A program made the translations under genes and the position numbers. Shown here in pieces: positions 33,301 to 41,647 of a stretch of 50,067 nucleotides of DNA. Numbering within the stretch: the first letter of the stretch is position 1; every line of letters starts with the position of its first letter. Source of the DNA: Paenibacillus sp. J5C2022 (GTDB taxonomy: Bacteria; Bacillota; Bacilli; Paenibacillales; Paenibacillaceae); assembly GCF_025567625.1 (NCBI RefSeq), contig NZ_JAOQJC010000055.1:1-50067 (forward strand), read 5' to 3'. The notes beneath the pieces are model-generated. The model saw only the letters and a program-made list of their open reading frames with translations. It did not search any database and had not been told where the DNA came from.

Positions 33301-34416
33301 GCGACTCTTATGGGCAATTCGACGCTTTATGTTGCCCAGTCCGCCGAATGGACAGTAGGGTTGGAAGGGCTTGACGTTCCCGAGTCCGAGTTTAACGGGG
33401 CGGATTTCATTGTAAATTACGACACGACCAATCTGGAATTCGCTACTTCCGCGGATGAAGACGGTATACTGTCCTTGACTAATGATGCCATTCAACTGTT
33501 GTCTGACAACTTCGTAGTTGCAGGGTCGGCGGTGAAGCCGGCAACCGGACAAATACGAATTCTGTTAATTAAAACGGATGACAGTTCTTTCGAAGCAGGT
33601 GGAGAACTGCTCAAGTTGATTGGCAAGGTGAAGTCTGATGCTGCTGTCGGCAGCGTCGCGGTTAGTATGAGCGATTTCAAGCTTGCCGTCGACGGCCAAT
33701 CATCGGTGATCAATACCGACAGGGCTATTGTTGAAAGCCAAATTAAGCTTGCGAACAAAACGCTTCTGGACGCGTTGATTGAGCAGGCAGAAATATTGCT
33801 GAGCGGCTCCGACACAGGTACGCAGCCGGGCCAATACCCGCCGGCGGCGGCAACGGCGCTGCAGACGGCTATCAATGCTGCGGAATTGGTAGTGGCGAAC
33901 CAAGTGGCTGATCAAAAGGAGGTTAATACAGCACTTCAAAGTCTGCAATCCGCCATCGATTCGTTCCTAGACGCGGCGATCCCGTATCCTTCGGTCGATA
34001 AATCCGAATTGGCCGCGTTAATAACGGCATCCCGAGCGAAGCTGGACCATTCGGTCGAGGGCAATAAAGTAGGACAGTACGAGCCCGGCTCGAAGACGGT
34101 CTTGCAATCCGTGATTCAGTCTGCGGAAACGGTTATGGGGCAATCCGGAGCGACAGAAGCGCAAGTGTTACAGGCAATAACCGAGTTGAACGCGCAATTG
34201 CAGCAATTTTTCAGGAAAATTGTATCGCTGGCAGGGAATGAGACACAAATTACAATTGAGGATCTTTCCATTGCTGCGCAATATTTTGGGGCGAAACATA
34301 CTGATCCGATATGGAGCGAGATCGGCCAGGCCGATATTTATGATGAAAACGAGATTACTATTCGTTCGATTGCGGCAATTGCAAGGATGATATTGGATAA
34401 TTGGTTAAACGAGTAG
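30331..34416 (+). CDS. Secreted multidomain heparinase II/III-like polysaccharide lyase with cohesin, FIVAR and dockerin-like domains
   Basis: A 1361-aa exported protein. Domains: signal peptide (about 1-33); LamG-type lectin (about 35-264); bacterial Ig-like Big_2 (about 267-347, 'SSNPSAVTVNALGDVQAI'); heparinase II/III-like catalytic part (about 355-985, from 'HPRLIATKADFERL' through 'HGGWFEGYAYWNYTW' to 'GHMDLDAGSFVLDALG' with His722); cohesin-like (about 993-1130, 'FIVNYDTTNLEFA'); FIVAR (about 1144-1216 and 1225-1296); C-terminal dockerin-like (about 1299-1361, 'TIEDLSIAAQYFGAKH', 'IYDENEITIRSIAAIARMIL', with poor calcium loops). Lyases of this type cleave uronic-acid glycans by elimination and leave unsaturated ends. 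ATG 30331 follows AAGGAGG. The substrate is not known; GH88 downstream fits a lyase product. Confidence 0.85.
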   Translation: MKKLHSVKFAIVLCFMIVVNALSPAAMPTVRGESLPDSERFVRLPFEGDTANNGTSGVTPSVAGSFAYTTGYAGQALQVDTDYTKVNASNPAPYIDLGNHDDLKFGADTDFSISFWFKFPNTTKTDGWPVLITNKNQSSETGWRIYTDAYENIRWQMKVEGQSAYADVTAYRALDTNWHHFTVTHDRDGYARFYIDGTEAADKAVNLSLVTGSVDTALTPKVGVNASGLLANQTRDKLNIHLDEMHIFRKALNAAEVGQLAKELPILFITEHVDYLAVGDTVRLHSYEILNSRRPSPVTEGVVFSSSNPSAVTVNALGDVQAIAPGETTITASYGGLSDTFVLTVGAEPTQSSLQNLSAEHPRLIATKADFERLSDKIESDDRANRWFNNLEQQGASLLADQTFNSKDPRRILVLGMLYNLTEDTRYSERAWLEMENLMAEVLWNPDMFLEQAARLISASFAYDWFYHEWGAERLERLRTDIIEKGLIPGLLTYRLGNDAPYATNYWNGKVTPYPESNNWNTVGNTGQLIGALAVGDELPYLSEEILNSGLEDILQSLEHFNPHGGWFEGYAYWNYTWINLAWLLASLDTGLGEANNPLIGFPGLADSGYFPIHLEGSSGKMYDFGDSGHGIGDNEQMFYLAERYNKAELKQFQLPYSDATATIDPLSLLWYEPEGADGTGYVDIELDHHYPGIEIGSMRQSWQDGNGVSVNFKAGAAQNGHMDLDAGSFVLDALGERWFSDLGDRNRSEWPSFFSTWGPRWTYYTKRAEGHNTLVINPKPATNVAGDPDQTYVYGADFRNYIAPITHMESGDTYAFATMDLIRAYGNHDAQSIKRGLALFNDRSHVLVQDEIVLNSPGEMYTFLHFNGKASYELAEGGKSAILTIDGKRLWVGLIGEKEEDRLTVMDAKPLPTSPNPAIQYSKPGAITAETPTKKLAVHLTDRQEATIALYIVPLHEGEQPPAAEHWPEIAPLSEWESLFGNTPSGSATATLMGNSTLYVAQSAEWTVGLEGLDVPESEFNGADFIVNYDTTNLEFATSADEDGILSLTNDAIQLLSDNFVVAGSAVKPATGQIRILLIKTDDSSFEAGGELLKLIGKVKSDAAVGSVAVSMSDFKLAVDGQSSVINTDRAIVESQIKLANKTLLDALIEQAEILLSGSDTGTQPGQYPPAAATALQTAINAAELVVANQVADQKEVNTALQSLQSAIDSFLDAAIPYPSVDKSELAALITASRAKLDHSVEGNKVGQYEPGSKTVLQSVIQSAETVMGQSGATEAQVLQAITELNAQLQQFFRKIVSLAGNETQITIEDLSIAAQYFGAKHTDPIWSEIGQADIYDENEITIRSIAAIARMILDNWLNE

Positions 34417-34449
34417 TTCAAGGATCGGTAACGAGAGGATGAATAGAGG

Positions 34450-35484
34450 ATGAAACATCGAATATCCATATTTGTATTGCTGCTGCTGATCGTTTCCCCC
34501 TTTCCGTCTCATGCCTTGCAAGCCGGGAATTCCAAGCTGTTTGCCTTTGACGTCCGCGAAGTCAATCATCATGTGCAGATCATTGTTCGCGGAATTGAAC
34601 TGACCGATGTTTACGCATATGACCTGTATTTAGAGTTCGACTCTTCCCGTTTAAAATGGATTGACGCGCGCAGCGGATTGCCCGGGCTTTCGATCAAGCC
34701 TACTGTTGAGTCGAATCGTCTTCGCCTTGCACACACGCAAATCGGAAGCGGCGCGGGAACAAGCGGAAATATCGATTTAGTTACGATTACCTTTCAGCGA
34801 GTCGCAGCAGGTCCGGCGGAGCTAACGCTAAATGAAGCCAAGCTGGTCGATTCGGAACTGAAGATGAGCGTTCATGCGTCGAATATCCGGGAAGAGATAT
34901 GGCTGGGACGGGTCGAAACGCCGCTAGTGGACATATCGGAGCATTGGGCGGAGTCCGACATTCGCGAAGCAGCCTCGCTAGGCTGGGTCAGCGGGTACAA
35001 GGATGGAACTTTTCAGCCCGATCGGCCCGTCAGCCGCGCCGAATTTGCGACGCTGCTCGTATATGGACTGAGGCTTGAGGCTGGGACGGGAGATTTGCCA
35101 TTTCCGGATATGAAAGCGTCAGACTGGCATTATAACGCCATTGATCGAGCTTACTCGCATCGTCTTATCGATGGATACGAGGATGGCACCTTTCGGCCCA
35201 ACACCAGGATCGCGCGCGAGCAGACGATGACGATAATCGCACGGGCAATAGCCCTCACTGAGCTGAAGACTAAGCTCCCCGTTCGAGCGGTTGATGAGGT
35301 GCTCGATCCGTTCACCGATTCTGCCGCAATATCCACGTGGGCAAGAAGCGGAGTCGCGGATTGCTTGCTGTCAGGCATCGTAACAGGCAGAAGCGCTGAC
35401 CTGCTTGCTCCTCAATCGTCTTTGACCAGAGCTGAGGCTGTTATAATCGTGTTGCGATTGCTGCAAAAGATCGAATCGATATAG
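34450..35484 (+). CDS. Cohesin-SLH cell-surface anchor protein
   Basis: A 344-aa exported protein with a signal peptide (MKHRISIFVLLLLIVSPFPS), a cohesin-like beta-sandwich (about 28-150: 'FAFDVREVNHHVQIIVRG', 'YDLYLEFDSSRLKWIDA', 'GNIDLVTITFQRV') and three SLH repeats (about 160-205, 216-265, 287-340: 'HWAESDIREAASLGWVSGYKDGTFQP', 'WHYNAIDRAYSHRLIDGYEDGTFRP', and a more divergent third). SLH domains bind pyruvylated secondary cell-wall polymer. It lies 33 bp after the lyase gene and is followed by a terminator, so the two are co-expressed. Likely role: hold a dockerin-bearing partner, plausibly the lyase, on the wall. Confidence 0.87.
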   Translation: MKHRISIFVLLLLIVSPFPSHALQAGNSKLFAFDVREVNHHVQIIVRGIELTDVYAYDLYLEFDSSRLKWIDARSGLPGLSIKPTVESNRLRLAHTQIGSGAGTSGNIDLVTITFQRVAAGPAELTLNEAKLVDSELKMSVHASNIREEIWLGRVETPLVDISEHWAESDIREAASLGWVSGYKDGTFQPDRPVSRAEFATLLVYGLRLEAGTGDLPFPDMKASDWHYNAIDRAYSHRLIDGYEDGTFRPNTRIAREQTMTIIARAIALTELKTKLPVRAVDEVLDPFTDSAAISTWARSGVADCLLSGIVTGRSADLLAPQSSLTRAEAVIIVLRLLQKIESI

Positions 35485-35523
35485 GAGGGATATGGCAATG
35501 CATCCGGACGAATAAATGTTATC

Positions 35524-35569
35524 GCTCTCAATGAGGACTCTTTGACAGAGCTCATTGGGAGCTTTTTTT
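35524..35569 (+). terminator. Rho-independent terminator of the lyase-anchor operon
   Basis: GCTCTCAATGAG (35524-35535) pairs with CTCATTGGGAGC (35551-35562) and runs into seven T residues, 40 bp after the anchor stop. Confidence 0.93.
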
Positions 35570-35601
35570 CTGCCATCAGTGAACTTGCTTACATCCATAA
35601 A

Positions 35602-35665
35602 GTCAAAAATTTACCCCTAGGAGGTCATAATCTCTCCTTCAACGGATAAACAAAACCATTAAGAT
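35602..35665 (+). promoter_or_regulatory. Direct-repeat operator and promoter of permease operon 2 (site S3)
   Basis: GTCAAAAATTTACCCC (35602-35617) is followed by a weaker copy GTCATAATCTCTCC (35624-35637). A -10-like TAAGAT lies at 35660-35665, 58 bp from the first half-site. Same pattern as S1, S2, S4 and S5. Confidence 0.62.
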
Positions 35666-35704
35666 AGATGTACTTATATAAATGATTAATGAGGTGATTT
35701 TCAG

Positions 35705-36643
35705 GTGAGCGCATCAAGAACTGCAAATAAGCAAATATCGATGCCCGGACGGAAGAAGTTCTGGTCGCCAGGTCGTAAGGAAGCACTGATTGGTTGGCTG
35801 TTTCTTTTACCTGAAGTAGTAGGCATGCTGCTGCTAAACGTATTCGCGCTGGTATTCTCGTTATATTTGAGTTTCTCTTCCTGGGATCTGCTGTCCGGTC
35901 TGTCAGGAATCAAGTTTTCTGGTCTTGATAATTACATTAAGTTGTTTCAAGACGAATCGATTGGCAAAGCTTTAATGAATAACCTGCTGTTCACTTTGCT
36001 GACTGTTCCCGTGTCTATTGCAATCGCATTGGTGCTGGCTGTCTTTATTCATTCCAAAGTGTACTTTAAAGATTACTTCAAGGTTGTCTTTTTCATGCCG
36101 TATATTTCTTCGATTATCGCTATAGCAGCAGTATGGAGCGCGCTTCTGCATCCGTCATTGGGACCCATTAACCAGTTTCTTATGGATATTGGCATAAACA
36201 ATCCGCCGCGTTGGCTCGTTGATCCCAAGACATCGCTTATTTCCATAGCGATTATCAGTACATGGGCGGGAATCGGCTATACGATCATAATTTACTTGGC
36301 GGGATTGACGAATATATCGGAGGAGCTTTACGAGGCCGCTGAGATTGACGGTGCCACATCTATGCAGAAGTTTATGAAAATTACGATTCCTATGCTGCGT
36401 CCAACGACTTTCTTCTTATTCATAACGATGCTTATCGGGTCTTTCAAGGTGTTCGACATCATTGCCTTCCTTACGGAAGGAGGACCGCATAATTCCTCTA
36501 CCGTACTTGTGTTCCGAATTTATGAAGAGGGCTTCCGCGACTACAATATGGGTTACGCTTCTGCTATCTCCTGGCTGTTGTTTGCCATTATCGGCATTAT
36601 TACGGCGGCAACCTGGAAAATGAGAAAAGATGACACAGTGTAA
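35705..36643 (+). CDS. Sugar ABC transporter permease, MalF/UgpA-type
   Basis: A 312-aa membrane subunit with a cytoplasmic N-terminus, about six TM helices ('GWLFLLPEVVGMLLLNVFALVFSLYLSF' first) and the EAA loop YEAAEIDGATSMQKF (Glu210 of EAAEID). The start is GTG 35705, behind GAGGTG (about 10 nt). It forms an importer with the next permease and the binding lipoprotein at 37693. Sequence type is the Ugp/Mal branch, unlike the LplB branch of cluster 1, so the two importers are not duplicates. Confidence 0.93.
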   Translation: MSASRTANKQISMPGRKKFWSPGRKEALIGWLFLLPEVVGMLLLNVFALVFSLYLSFSSWDLLSGLSGIKFSGLDNYIKLFQDESIGKALMNNLLFTLLTVPVSIAIALVLAVFIHSKVYFKDYFKVVFFMPYISSIIAIAAVWSALLHPSLGPINQFLMDIGINNPPRWLVDPKTSLISIAIISTWAGIGYTIIIYLAGLTNISEELYEAAEIDGATSMQKFMKITIPMLRPTTFFLFITMLIGSFKVFDIIAFLTEGGPHNSSTVLVFRIYEEGFRDYNMGYASAISWLLFAIIGIITAATWKMRKDDTV

Positions 36644-36658
36644 TTAGGGGGAGATCAG

Positions 36659-37495
36659 ATGTTAGTATTGAAAAAAAATATGTCGAAAGTTATCGTAACC
36701 ATTATTATGGGAGGACTCTCCATCTTCTTCCTGGTACCATTTATCTGGATGTTGTCGTCGGCGTTCAAATTTGAAAAGGACGTCATGCGGTTTCCGATTC
36801 AATGGATACCTGAAACGATTAATGTCGTGTATAATTTCAAGACTGTTTGGATGGGCAAGGTGCCGTTTTATTTGTTCTATTTTAATTCCATCAAAATCGC
36901 TTTAAGCGTTACGCTTATCACTCTTGTCATATCGTCAATGGCGGCCTATGCGTTTACAAAGCTGCGCTTTCGGGGGCGTGACATGGTATTTTTTGCATTG
37001 ATCTCGTACATGATTATTCCGGCGCAGGCGACGTTGATTCCGAGGTTTATGCTTATCAGATGGATGGGGTTGTATAATACGCATGCGGCGATTATTCTGA
37101 TGGACATGTTCTCGATTTACTTTACGTTTTTGCTGCGCCAATTCATGACGAGCGTAAGCAATGATTTCATCGAGGCTGCCAAGATCGACGGGGCGGGTTA
37201 TTTCCGAATTTTTTGGTCGATCATGCTGCCATTGTGTAAGCCGGTACTGGCAACCGTCGCCATTATCAAATTTATTTGGACCTGGAACGACTACCAGAAT
37301 CCACTTATTTTCCTGTTGGACAAGGAATTGTATACGATACCGCTAGGCATGTCGCTGTTCCGGGATGATTACACGAACAACTACGCTATTATGATGATGG
37401 CATCCCTTTCGGCTATTATTCCGTTATTGATTGTTTTTGTTATTTTGCAGAAGCAGGTAATTAACGGCATCGCTCTAGGCGGCGTGAAAGGCTAA
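36659..37495 (+). CDS. Sugar ABC transporter permease, MalG/UgpE-type
   Basis: A 278-aa partner permease: N-terminal 'LVPFIWMLSSAFKFEKDVMRFP', about six TM helices, EAA loop EAAKIDGAGYFRIFW (from residue 172), C-terminus 'QKQVINGIALGGVKG'. GGGGGAG precedes the ATG, 16 bp after the first permease stop. No ATPase follows; the next gene has its own promoter. Confidence 0.93.
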   Translation: MLVLKKNMSKVIVTIIMGGLSIFFLVPFIWMLSSAFKFEKDVMRFPIQWIPETINVVYNFKTVWMGKVPFYLFYFNSIKIALSVTLITLVISSMAAYAFTKLRFRGRDMVFFALISYMIIPAQATLIPRFMLIRWMGLYNTHAAIILMDMFSIYFTFLLRQFMTSVSNDFIEAAKIDGAGYFRIFWSIMLPLCKPVLATVAIIKFIWTWNDYQNPLIFLLDKELYTIPLGMSLFRDDYTNNYAIMMMASLSAIIPLLIVFVILQKQVINGIALGGVKG

Positions 37496-37580
37496 CGATC
37501 CCGACCATTTGTTGAATTGCAGTATACTAAGGCGTATATGTGTATAATTTGTTGGCATTGGAACAAGAACAATGAAAGAG

Positions 37581-37665
37581 GTCAAATATTTACACCATTC
37601 ACCTAAAAATAATACCCTTTGAGTTTCCGGCAACAAACTATAATAGTCAACAGAAAACGATTACA
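37581..37665 (+). promoter_or_regulatory. Direct-repeat operator, promoter and cre-like site of the cluster-2 binding-protein gene (site S4)
   Basis: GTCAAATATTTACACC (37581-37596) and CCTAAAAATAATACCC (37602-37617) are direct repeats 21 bp apart. TATAAT (37639-37644) lies 58 bp from the first start. AGAAAACGATTACA (37652-37665) matches the cre consensus at 13 of 14 positions and covers the expected transcription start, a classic position for CcpA repression. This gives the binding protein its own expression level apart from the permeases. Confidence 0.68.
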
Positions 37666-37692
37666 ATTTATGATTACGAGGGGGAAATGCAA

Positions 37693-39093
37693 GTGAAGAA
37701 CAAAAATATGACGTGGTTGCTCGCTGTCATGCTTACGTTTGTCATGGTACTAAGCGCCTGCGGCAACTCGGCAAACAACAATTCCAAGCAAAATAACGGC
37801 GGCTCCGAGACACCAAGCAATTCTCAGAAAGATGGGAAGCAGTCTGACGAGCAAGTCACGATAAAGTATTACAATTGGGATAATGAGGCAACTGCGGACA
37901 ATACTCGGGCCTTGCTGGATGAATTCGAGCAAGAAAACCCAAACATTAAAGTAGAGCATGTAGTGCTCGTTCCGGGTAACTCCGTAGAGATGTTGAAGAA
38001 ATTGGACTTCCTGATCTCTTCCGGAGAAGCGATCGATGTTATCAGCGTACCAAGTCTTGGCGCTGTAGTGGAGAGAGCGGCAAGAGGTGCTTTGGAGCCA
38101 TTGAATGAGTTTTACGAGAAGGACGGTCTTGTACCGGAAGACGAATATCTGGTTAATCCCAAAATCGATGACCAATATTATGGCATGCAATATTCTACTG
38201 GTTATCAGCTTGTTCTGTTGAACAAAGATGCTTTGGATGAAGCTGGTCTTCCCGTGCCAACATATGGCTGGACTTGGGATGACTTTCGCGAATATTCGAA
38301 AAAGCTGACCAAAGGTGAAGGCGTGGACAAACGTTACGGAAGTTACTTCCACACGTGGGAATTGTATATGAATCCTCCCGCACAGACGGTTATGAGAGAC
38401 CCGTTCCGTTATGAAGATGGAACAACAAACTACTCTGATCCAACATTCAAATATTTCTTCCAGCTCCGCAAGGATATGGAGACAATTGACAAGTCGACGA
38501 AAACTTACGCAGATGTGCTGGCAGCGAAACTGAATTACCGTACAGAATTCTTTAATGAAGAAGCAGCCATGATTTTGACGGGCAGCTGGATGATACCAGA
38601 TCCAGGCAATCAAGAGCAATATCCGCATGATTTCGTTACCGCATTTGCACCGGTTCCGCTGCCACCGGCAAACGCACAACCTAAGGATTACGAAGGCGGG
38701 AAATACTTTGTCGGCGGAGGACATCTGACGATGGGAGCTACCTCCAAGCATAAAGTTGCATCCTTTAAGCTGATGCGGTTCTTGACTACTGTTGAATCAG
38801 AACACAGAGCGGAATTCTCTGGCTGGAAGAAAGCCGATCCGAATCCAATCCTTGATCGTATGACTGGTGAAAACAAAGAGATGTATGATCTTGATTCCCT
38901 GAAAAGCACTTTGTTCGGAGATGAAATCGAATATCTGGATGCTTCTAAGGTTCTGACTACTTTCGGCTCGCAACTTGGCAAAATACAAGCTGACGGTTTC
39001 AGCAAATTCATGCTGGGTGAAGGGTCTGTTGACGAGATTCAAAAGTGGATGGTAGAGGAAGCAACGAAAGTCATCGAAGAGAATACGAAATAA
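37693..39093 (+). CDS. Extracellular solute-binding lipoprotein of sugar importer 2
   Basis: A 466-aa family-1 solute-binding lipoprotein: signal peptide with lipobox LSAC (Cys23), Asn/Ser/Gly-rich linker to about residue 50, then 'YYNWDNEATADNTRALLDEFEQENPNIKVE', 'LDFLISSGEAIDVISVPSLGAV' and 'NEEAAMILTGSWMIPD'. GTG 37693 has GAGGGGG 8 nt upstream; an in-frame ATG two codons earlier (37687) is too close to that site. It serves the permeases at 35705 and 36659 and ends with its own terminator. Confidence 0.92.
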   Translation: MKNKNMTWLLAVMLTFVMVLSACGNSANNNSKQNNGGSETPSNSQKDGKQSDEQVTIKYYNWDNEATADNTRALLDEFEQENPNIKVEHVVLVPGNSVEMLKKLDFLISSGEAIDVISVPSLGAVVERAARGALEPLNEFYEKDGLVPEDEYLVNPKIDDQYYGMQYSTGYQLVLLNKDALDEAGLPVPTYGWTWDDFREYSKKLTKGEGVDKRYGSYFHTWELYMNPPAQTVMRDPFRYEDGTTNYSDPTFKYFFQLRKDMETIDKSTKTYADVLAAKLNYRTEFFNEEAAMILTGSWMIPDPGNQEQYPHDFVTAFAPVPLPPANAQPKDYEGGKYFVGGGHLTMGATSKHKVASFKLMRFLTTVESEHRAEFSGWKKADPNPILDRMTGENKEMYDLDSLKSTLFGDEIEYLDASKVLTTFGSQLGKIQADGFSKFMLGEGSVDEIQKWMVEEATKVIEENTK

Positions 39094-39116
39094 CCGATAT
39101 AAAAACTTACGCGTTG

Positions 39117-39165
39117 CAAAAATGCGTTCCAAGCGGGTCTAGCCCTCTTAGGAACGTATTTTTGT
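39117..39165 (+). terminator. Rho-independent terminator of the binding-protein gene
   Basis: CAAAAATGCGTTCC (39117-39130) pairs with GGAACGTATTTTTG (39151-39164) with one G-T-type mismatch; the T-rich arm serves as tail. Confidence 0.82.
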
Positions 39166-39192
39166 TTGCATGAATGCAATCCTGACCGGAAA

Positions 39193-39256
39193 GTTAATAA
39201 AACACACACATTGGCTCTGAATCTTACTATTTTGGCTTGACGGATGTATTTATAAT
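39193..39256 (+). promoter_or_regulatory. Promoter of the GH95 gene with a possible degenerate operator
   Basis: TATAAT (39251-39256) is clear. At exactly 58 bp upstream of it (39193) lies GTTAATAAAACACACA, which keeps only part of the cluster-2 half-site; a second partial match follows at about 39214. The position fits the regulon pattern, but the bases match weakly. Confidence 0.35.
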
Positions 39257-39318
39257 GGGAAACAGGAAAAAGCCGTTGCGTTGCGTGGATGTAAGAAAAA
39301 ATATCTGAGGTGAGGATT

Positions 39319-41619
39319 ATGAACCAATTGGATGAGAAACTGTGGTACAGACAACCAGCGTCAAAATGGGAAGAGGCATTGCCAATCGGCTCGGGAATGC
39401 TCGGCGCTATGGTATTCGGGGGCATTCTGGAGGAACGGATTCAATTGAATGAGGACTCGATCTGGTATGGAGGGCCTATTAAACGCAGAAATCCGGATTC
39501 GGGCGAGCGAATGAAGGAAATTCGCGACCTTCTCTTTCAGGGAAAGCCTGAGGAAGCTGAACGATTGGCACGCATGACGCTCACCTCAGCTCCGAAACAC
39601 TTCGGACCGTACCAGTCATTAGGGGACTTGAAGTTATTTTATCATGGCGTGTCTGGAGAAGCAGAATCATACAGGCGTGAGCTCGATCTTAAGGAAGGCA
39701 TCGTTAAACTGAAATATGATGTCTCGGGCATTCATTACGAACGGGAGGCGTTTGCCAGTTATGCGGATCAAGTTATTGTATTGAGGTTAACCGCAGATGT
39801 CCCCGGTGGAATAACCGTAAGCACCAATCTGGGGCGACGGCCATTTGATGGTGCAATAGGCAGGAGAGGTTCTGATACGGTATTCATGACTGGGCAATGC
39901 GGACCGGATGGTGTTCACTACTGTACAGTTGTCAAAGCTGTAGCTACGGGAGGAACCGTCTTCGCGACAGGAGATTTTCTGTCTATAGAAGCAGCGGACA
40001 ATGTCACATTCTACGTAACCGCCGCGACGACTTTCCGGTTCAAGGATCCGCATGAAGAATGCTTAAGAAGACTTGAAGTGGCTGCGGCTAAAGAGTATGC
40101 AGTTATCCGGAATGATCACATTCAAGATTACCGGAGTTTGTATGATCGAGTTAGTTTCGAACTAGGAGAGGACGAGCGCAATGATCAGAATAGTCAGCCT
40201 GGTGCATATCCAACCGATGAAAGATTAAGTCGTCTGCAGAAAGGGGATAAGGATAACGGTATTATGGCATTGTTCTTCCAATATGGCCGCTATCTTCTAA
40301 TCTCAAGCTCCCGACCGGGAACCTTGCCAGCCAACCTGCAGGGGGTATGGAACGAGAGCTACACGCCGCCATGGGAGAGCGATTATCATCTGAATATAAA
40401 TCTCCAGATGAACTATTGGCCAGCCGAATCCTGCAATTTGGCAGAATGCCACGAGCCGGTATTCGATCTGCTGGACCGAATGCGGGAGACCGGTAGGGAG
40501 ACAGCACGTGAGGTCTACGGGGCGAGAGGGTTCGTTGCCCATCACGCAACCAATCTGTGGGCGGAGACCGATATTGTCGGACTCTACATGCCTGCAATTA
40601 TTTGGCCGATGGGCGGAGCCTGGATGGCCTTACACGCATGGGAGCATTATCGTTACAGCATGAATGAAGCATTCCTGAGAGAACGGGCTTACCCGATATT
40701 GAAGGAAGCTGCAGAATTTATTCTGGATATTCTCGTCGAAGACAAGGAAGGACGGTTGGTAACAGCACCTTCCGTATCGCCGGAGAACAGTTACAGGCTG
40801 CCTGGAGGACAGATTGGCCGTTTATGTATCGGTCCTTCTATGGATTCTCAGATCGCCTATGCCTTATTCCAGGCAAGTCTTGATGCGATCAGCATTATCC
40901 AGATGGATGAGGAGTTCGGTCGTCGGCTGCGGGAAGCGCTTGAGAAATTGCCTGAGCCATGTATCGGGAAGAATGGCGGCTTGATGGAGTGGGCGGAGGA
41001 TTATGAAGAGACGGAACCGGGTCATCGCCATATCTCTCATCTGTTTGCCTTGTATCCAGGCGAGCAGATATCGCCTGGTCATGATCATGAGCTTGCGCAA
41101 GCTGCAAGAATTTCGCTGGAACGCCGGTTAGCCCACGGGGGTGGCCATACCGGCTGGAGTCGGGCATGGATCATCCACTTCTGGTCCAGACTGAAAGTAG
41201 CGGATATGGCATTCGAGCATTTGAAGGCGCTGCTCCATCATTCCGTACACCCTAATCTGTTAGGTGATCACCCGCCGTTCCAGATTGACGCCAATTTCGG
41301 AGGCACGTCGGCAATTGCGGAGATGCTGCTGCAGTCGCACAGAGAGGAAATCAGCTTACTGCCTGCTCTGCCGACAGTCTGGCGTACGGGCAAGGTGACT
41401 GGATTGCGTGCCAGAGGAGGCTGTGTTGTGGACATAGCGTGGAAGGATGGGGAGCTGGACTGGGCCGTTATTCATGCCAGTTCAGACAGAGAATGTATCG
41501 TAAGGTATACACGTCACAGCCTTGCAAGTGATACTGATGAGCAATGTACGGAACGAGGAACTCTGCTGTTGCGAATGGTCGGAGGACAGAGCTATCGACT
41601 GAGCCCGGCGGACTTTTGA
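39319..41619 (+). CDS. Glycoside hydrolase family 95 (alpha-L-fucosidase / alpha-L-galactosidase)
   Basis: A 766-aa enzyme with no signal peptide, hence probably intracellular. The GH95 N-terminal domain starts 'LWYRQPASKWEEALPIGSGMLGAMVFGG'. Candidate catalytic residues by analogy with the Bifidobacterium enzyme are Asn359 and Asn361 in HLNINLQMNYWPAE, Glu557 in LMEWAEDYEE and Asp657 in FQIDANFGGTSA. GH95 enzymes invert and remove terminal fucose, mostly alpha-1,2-linked, or L-galactose. ATG 39319 has GAGG 8 nt upstream; a GTG at 39310 would add three residues. It likely trims oligosaccharides brought in by importer 2. Confidence 0.93.
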   Translation: MNQLDEKLWYRQPASKWEEALPIGSGMLGAMVFGGILEERIQLNEDSIWYGGPIKRRNPDSGERMKEIRDLLFQGKPEEAERLARMTLTSAPKHFGPYQSLGDLKLFYHGVSGEAESYRRELDLKEGIVKLKYDVSGIHYEREAFASYADQVIVLRLTADVPGGITVSTNLGRRPFDGAIGRRGSDTVFMTGQCGPDGVHYCTVVKAVATGGTVFATGDFLSIEAADNVTFYVTAATTFRFKDPHEECLRRLEVAAAKEYAVIRNDHIQDYRSLYDRVSFELGEDERNDQNSQPGAYPTDERLSRLQKGDKDNGIMALFFQYGRYLLISSSRPGTLPANLQGVWNESYTPPWESDYHLNINLQMNYWPAESCNLAECHEPVFDLLDRMRETGRETAREVYGARGFVAHHATNLWAETDIVGLYMPAIIWPMGGAWMALHAWEHYRYSMNEAFLRERAYPILKEAAEFILDILVEDKEGRLVTAPSVSPENSYRLPGGQIGRLCIGPSMDSQIAYALFQASLDAISIIQMDEEFGRRLREALEKLPEPCIGKNGGLMEWAEDYEETEPGHRHISHLFALYPGEQISPGHDHELAQAARISLERRLAHGGGHTGWSRAWIIHFWSRLKVADMAFEHLKALLHHSVHPNLLGDHPPFQIDANFGGTSAIAEMLLQSHREEISLLPALPTVWRTGKVTGLRARGGCVVDIAWKDGELDWAVIHASSDRECIVRYTRHSLASDTDEQCTERGTLLLRMVGGQSYRLSPADF

Positions 41620-41647
41620 CATTGGTTCATCCAACCACTGGTGGAAA

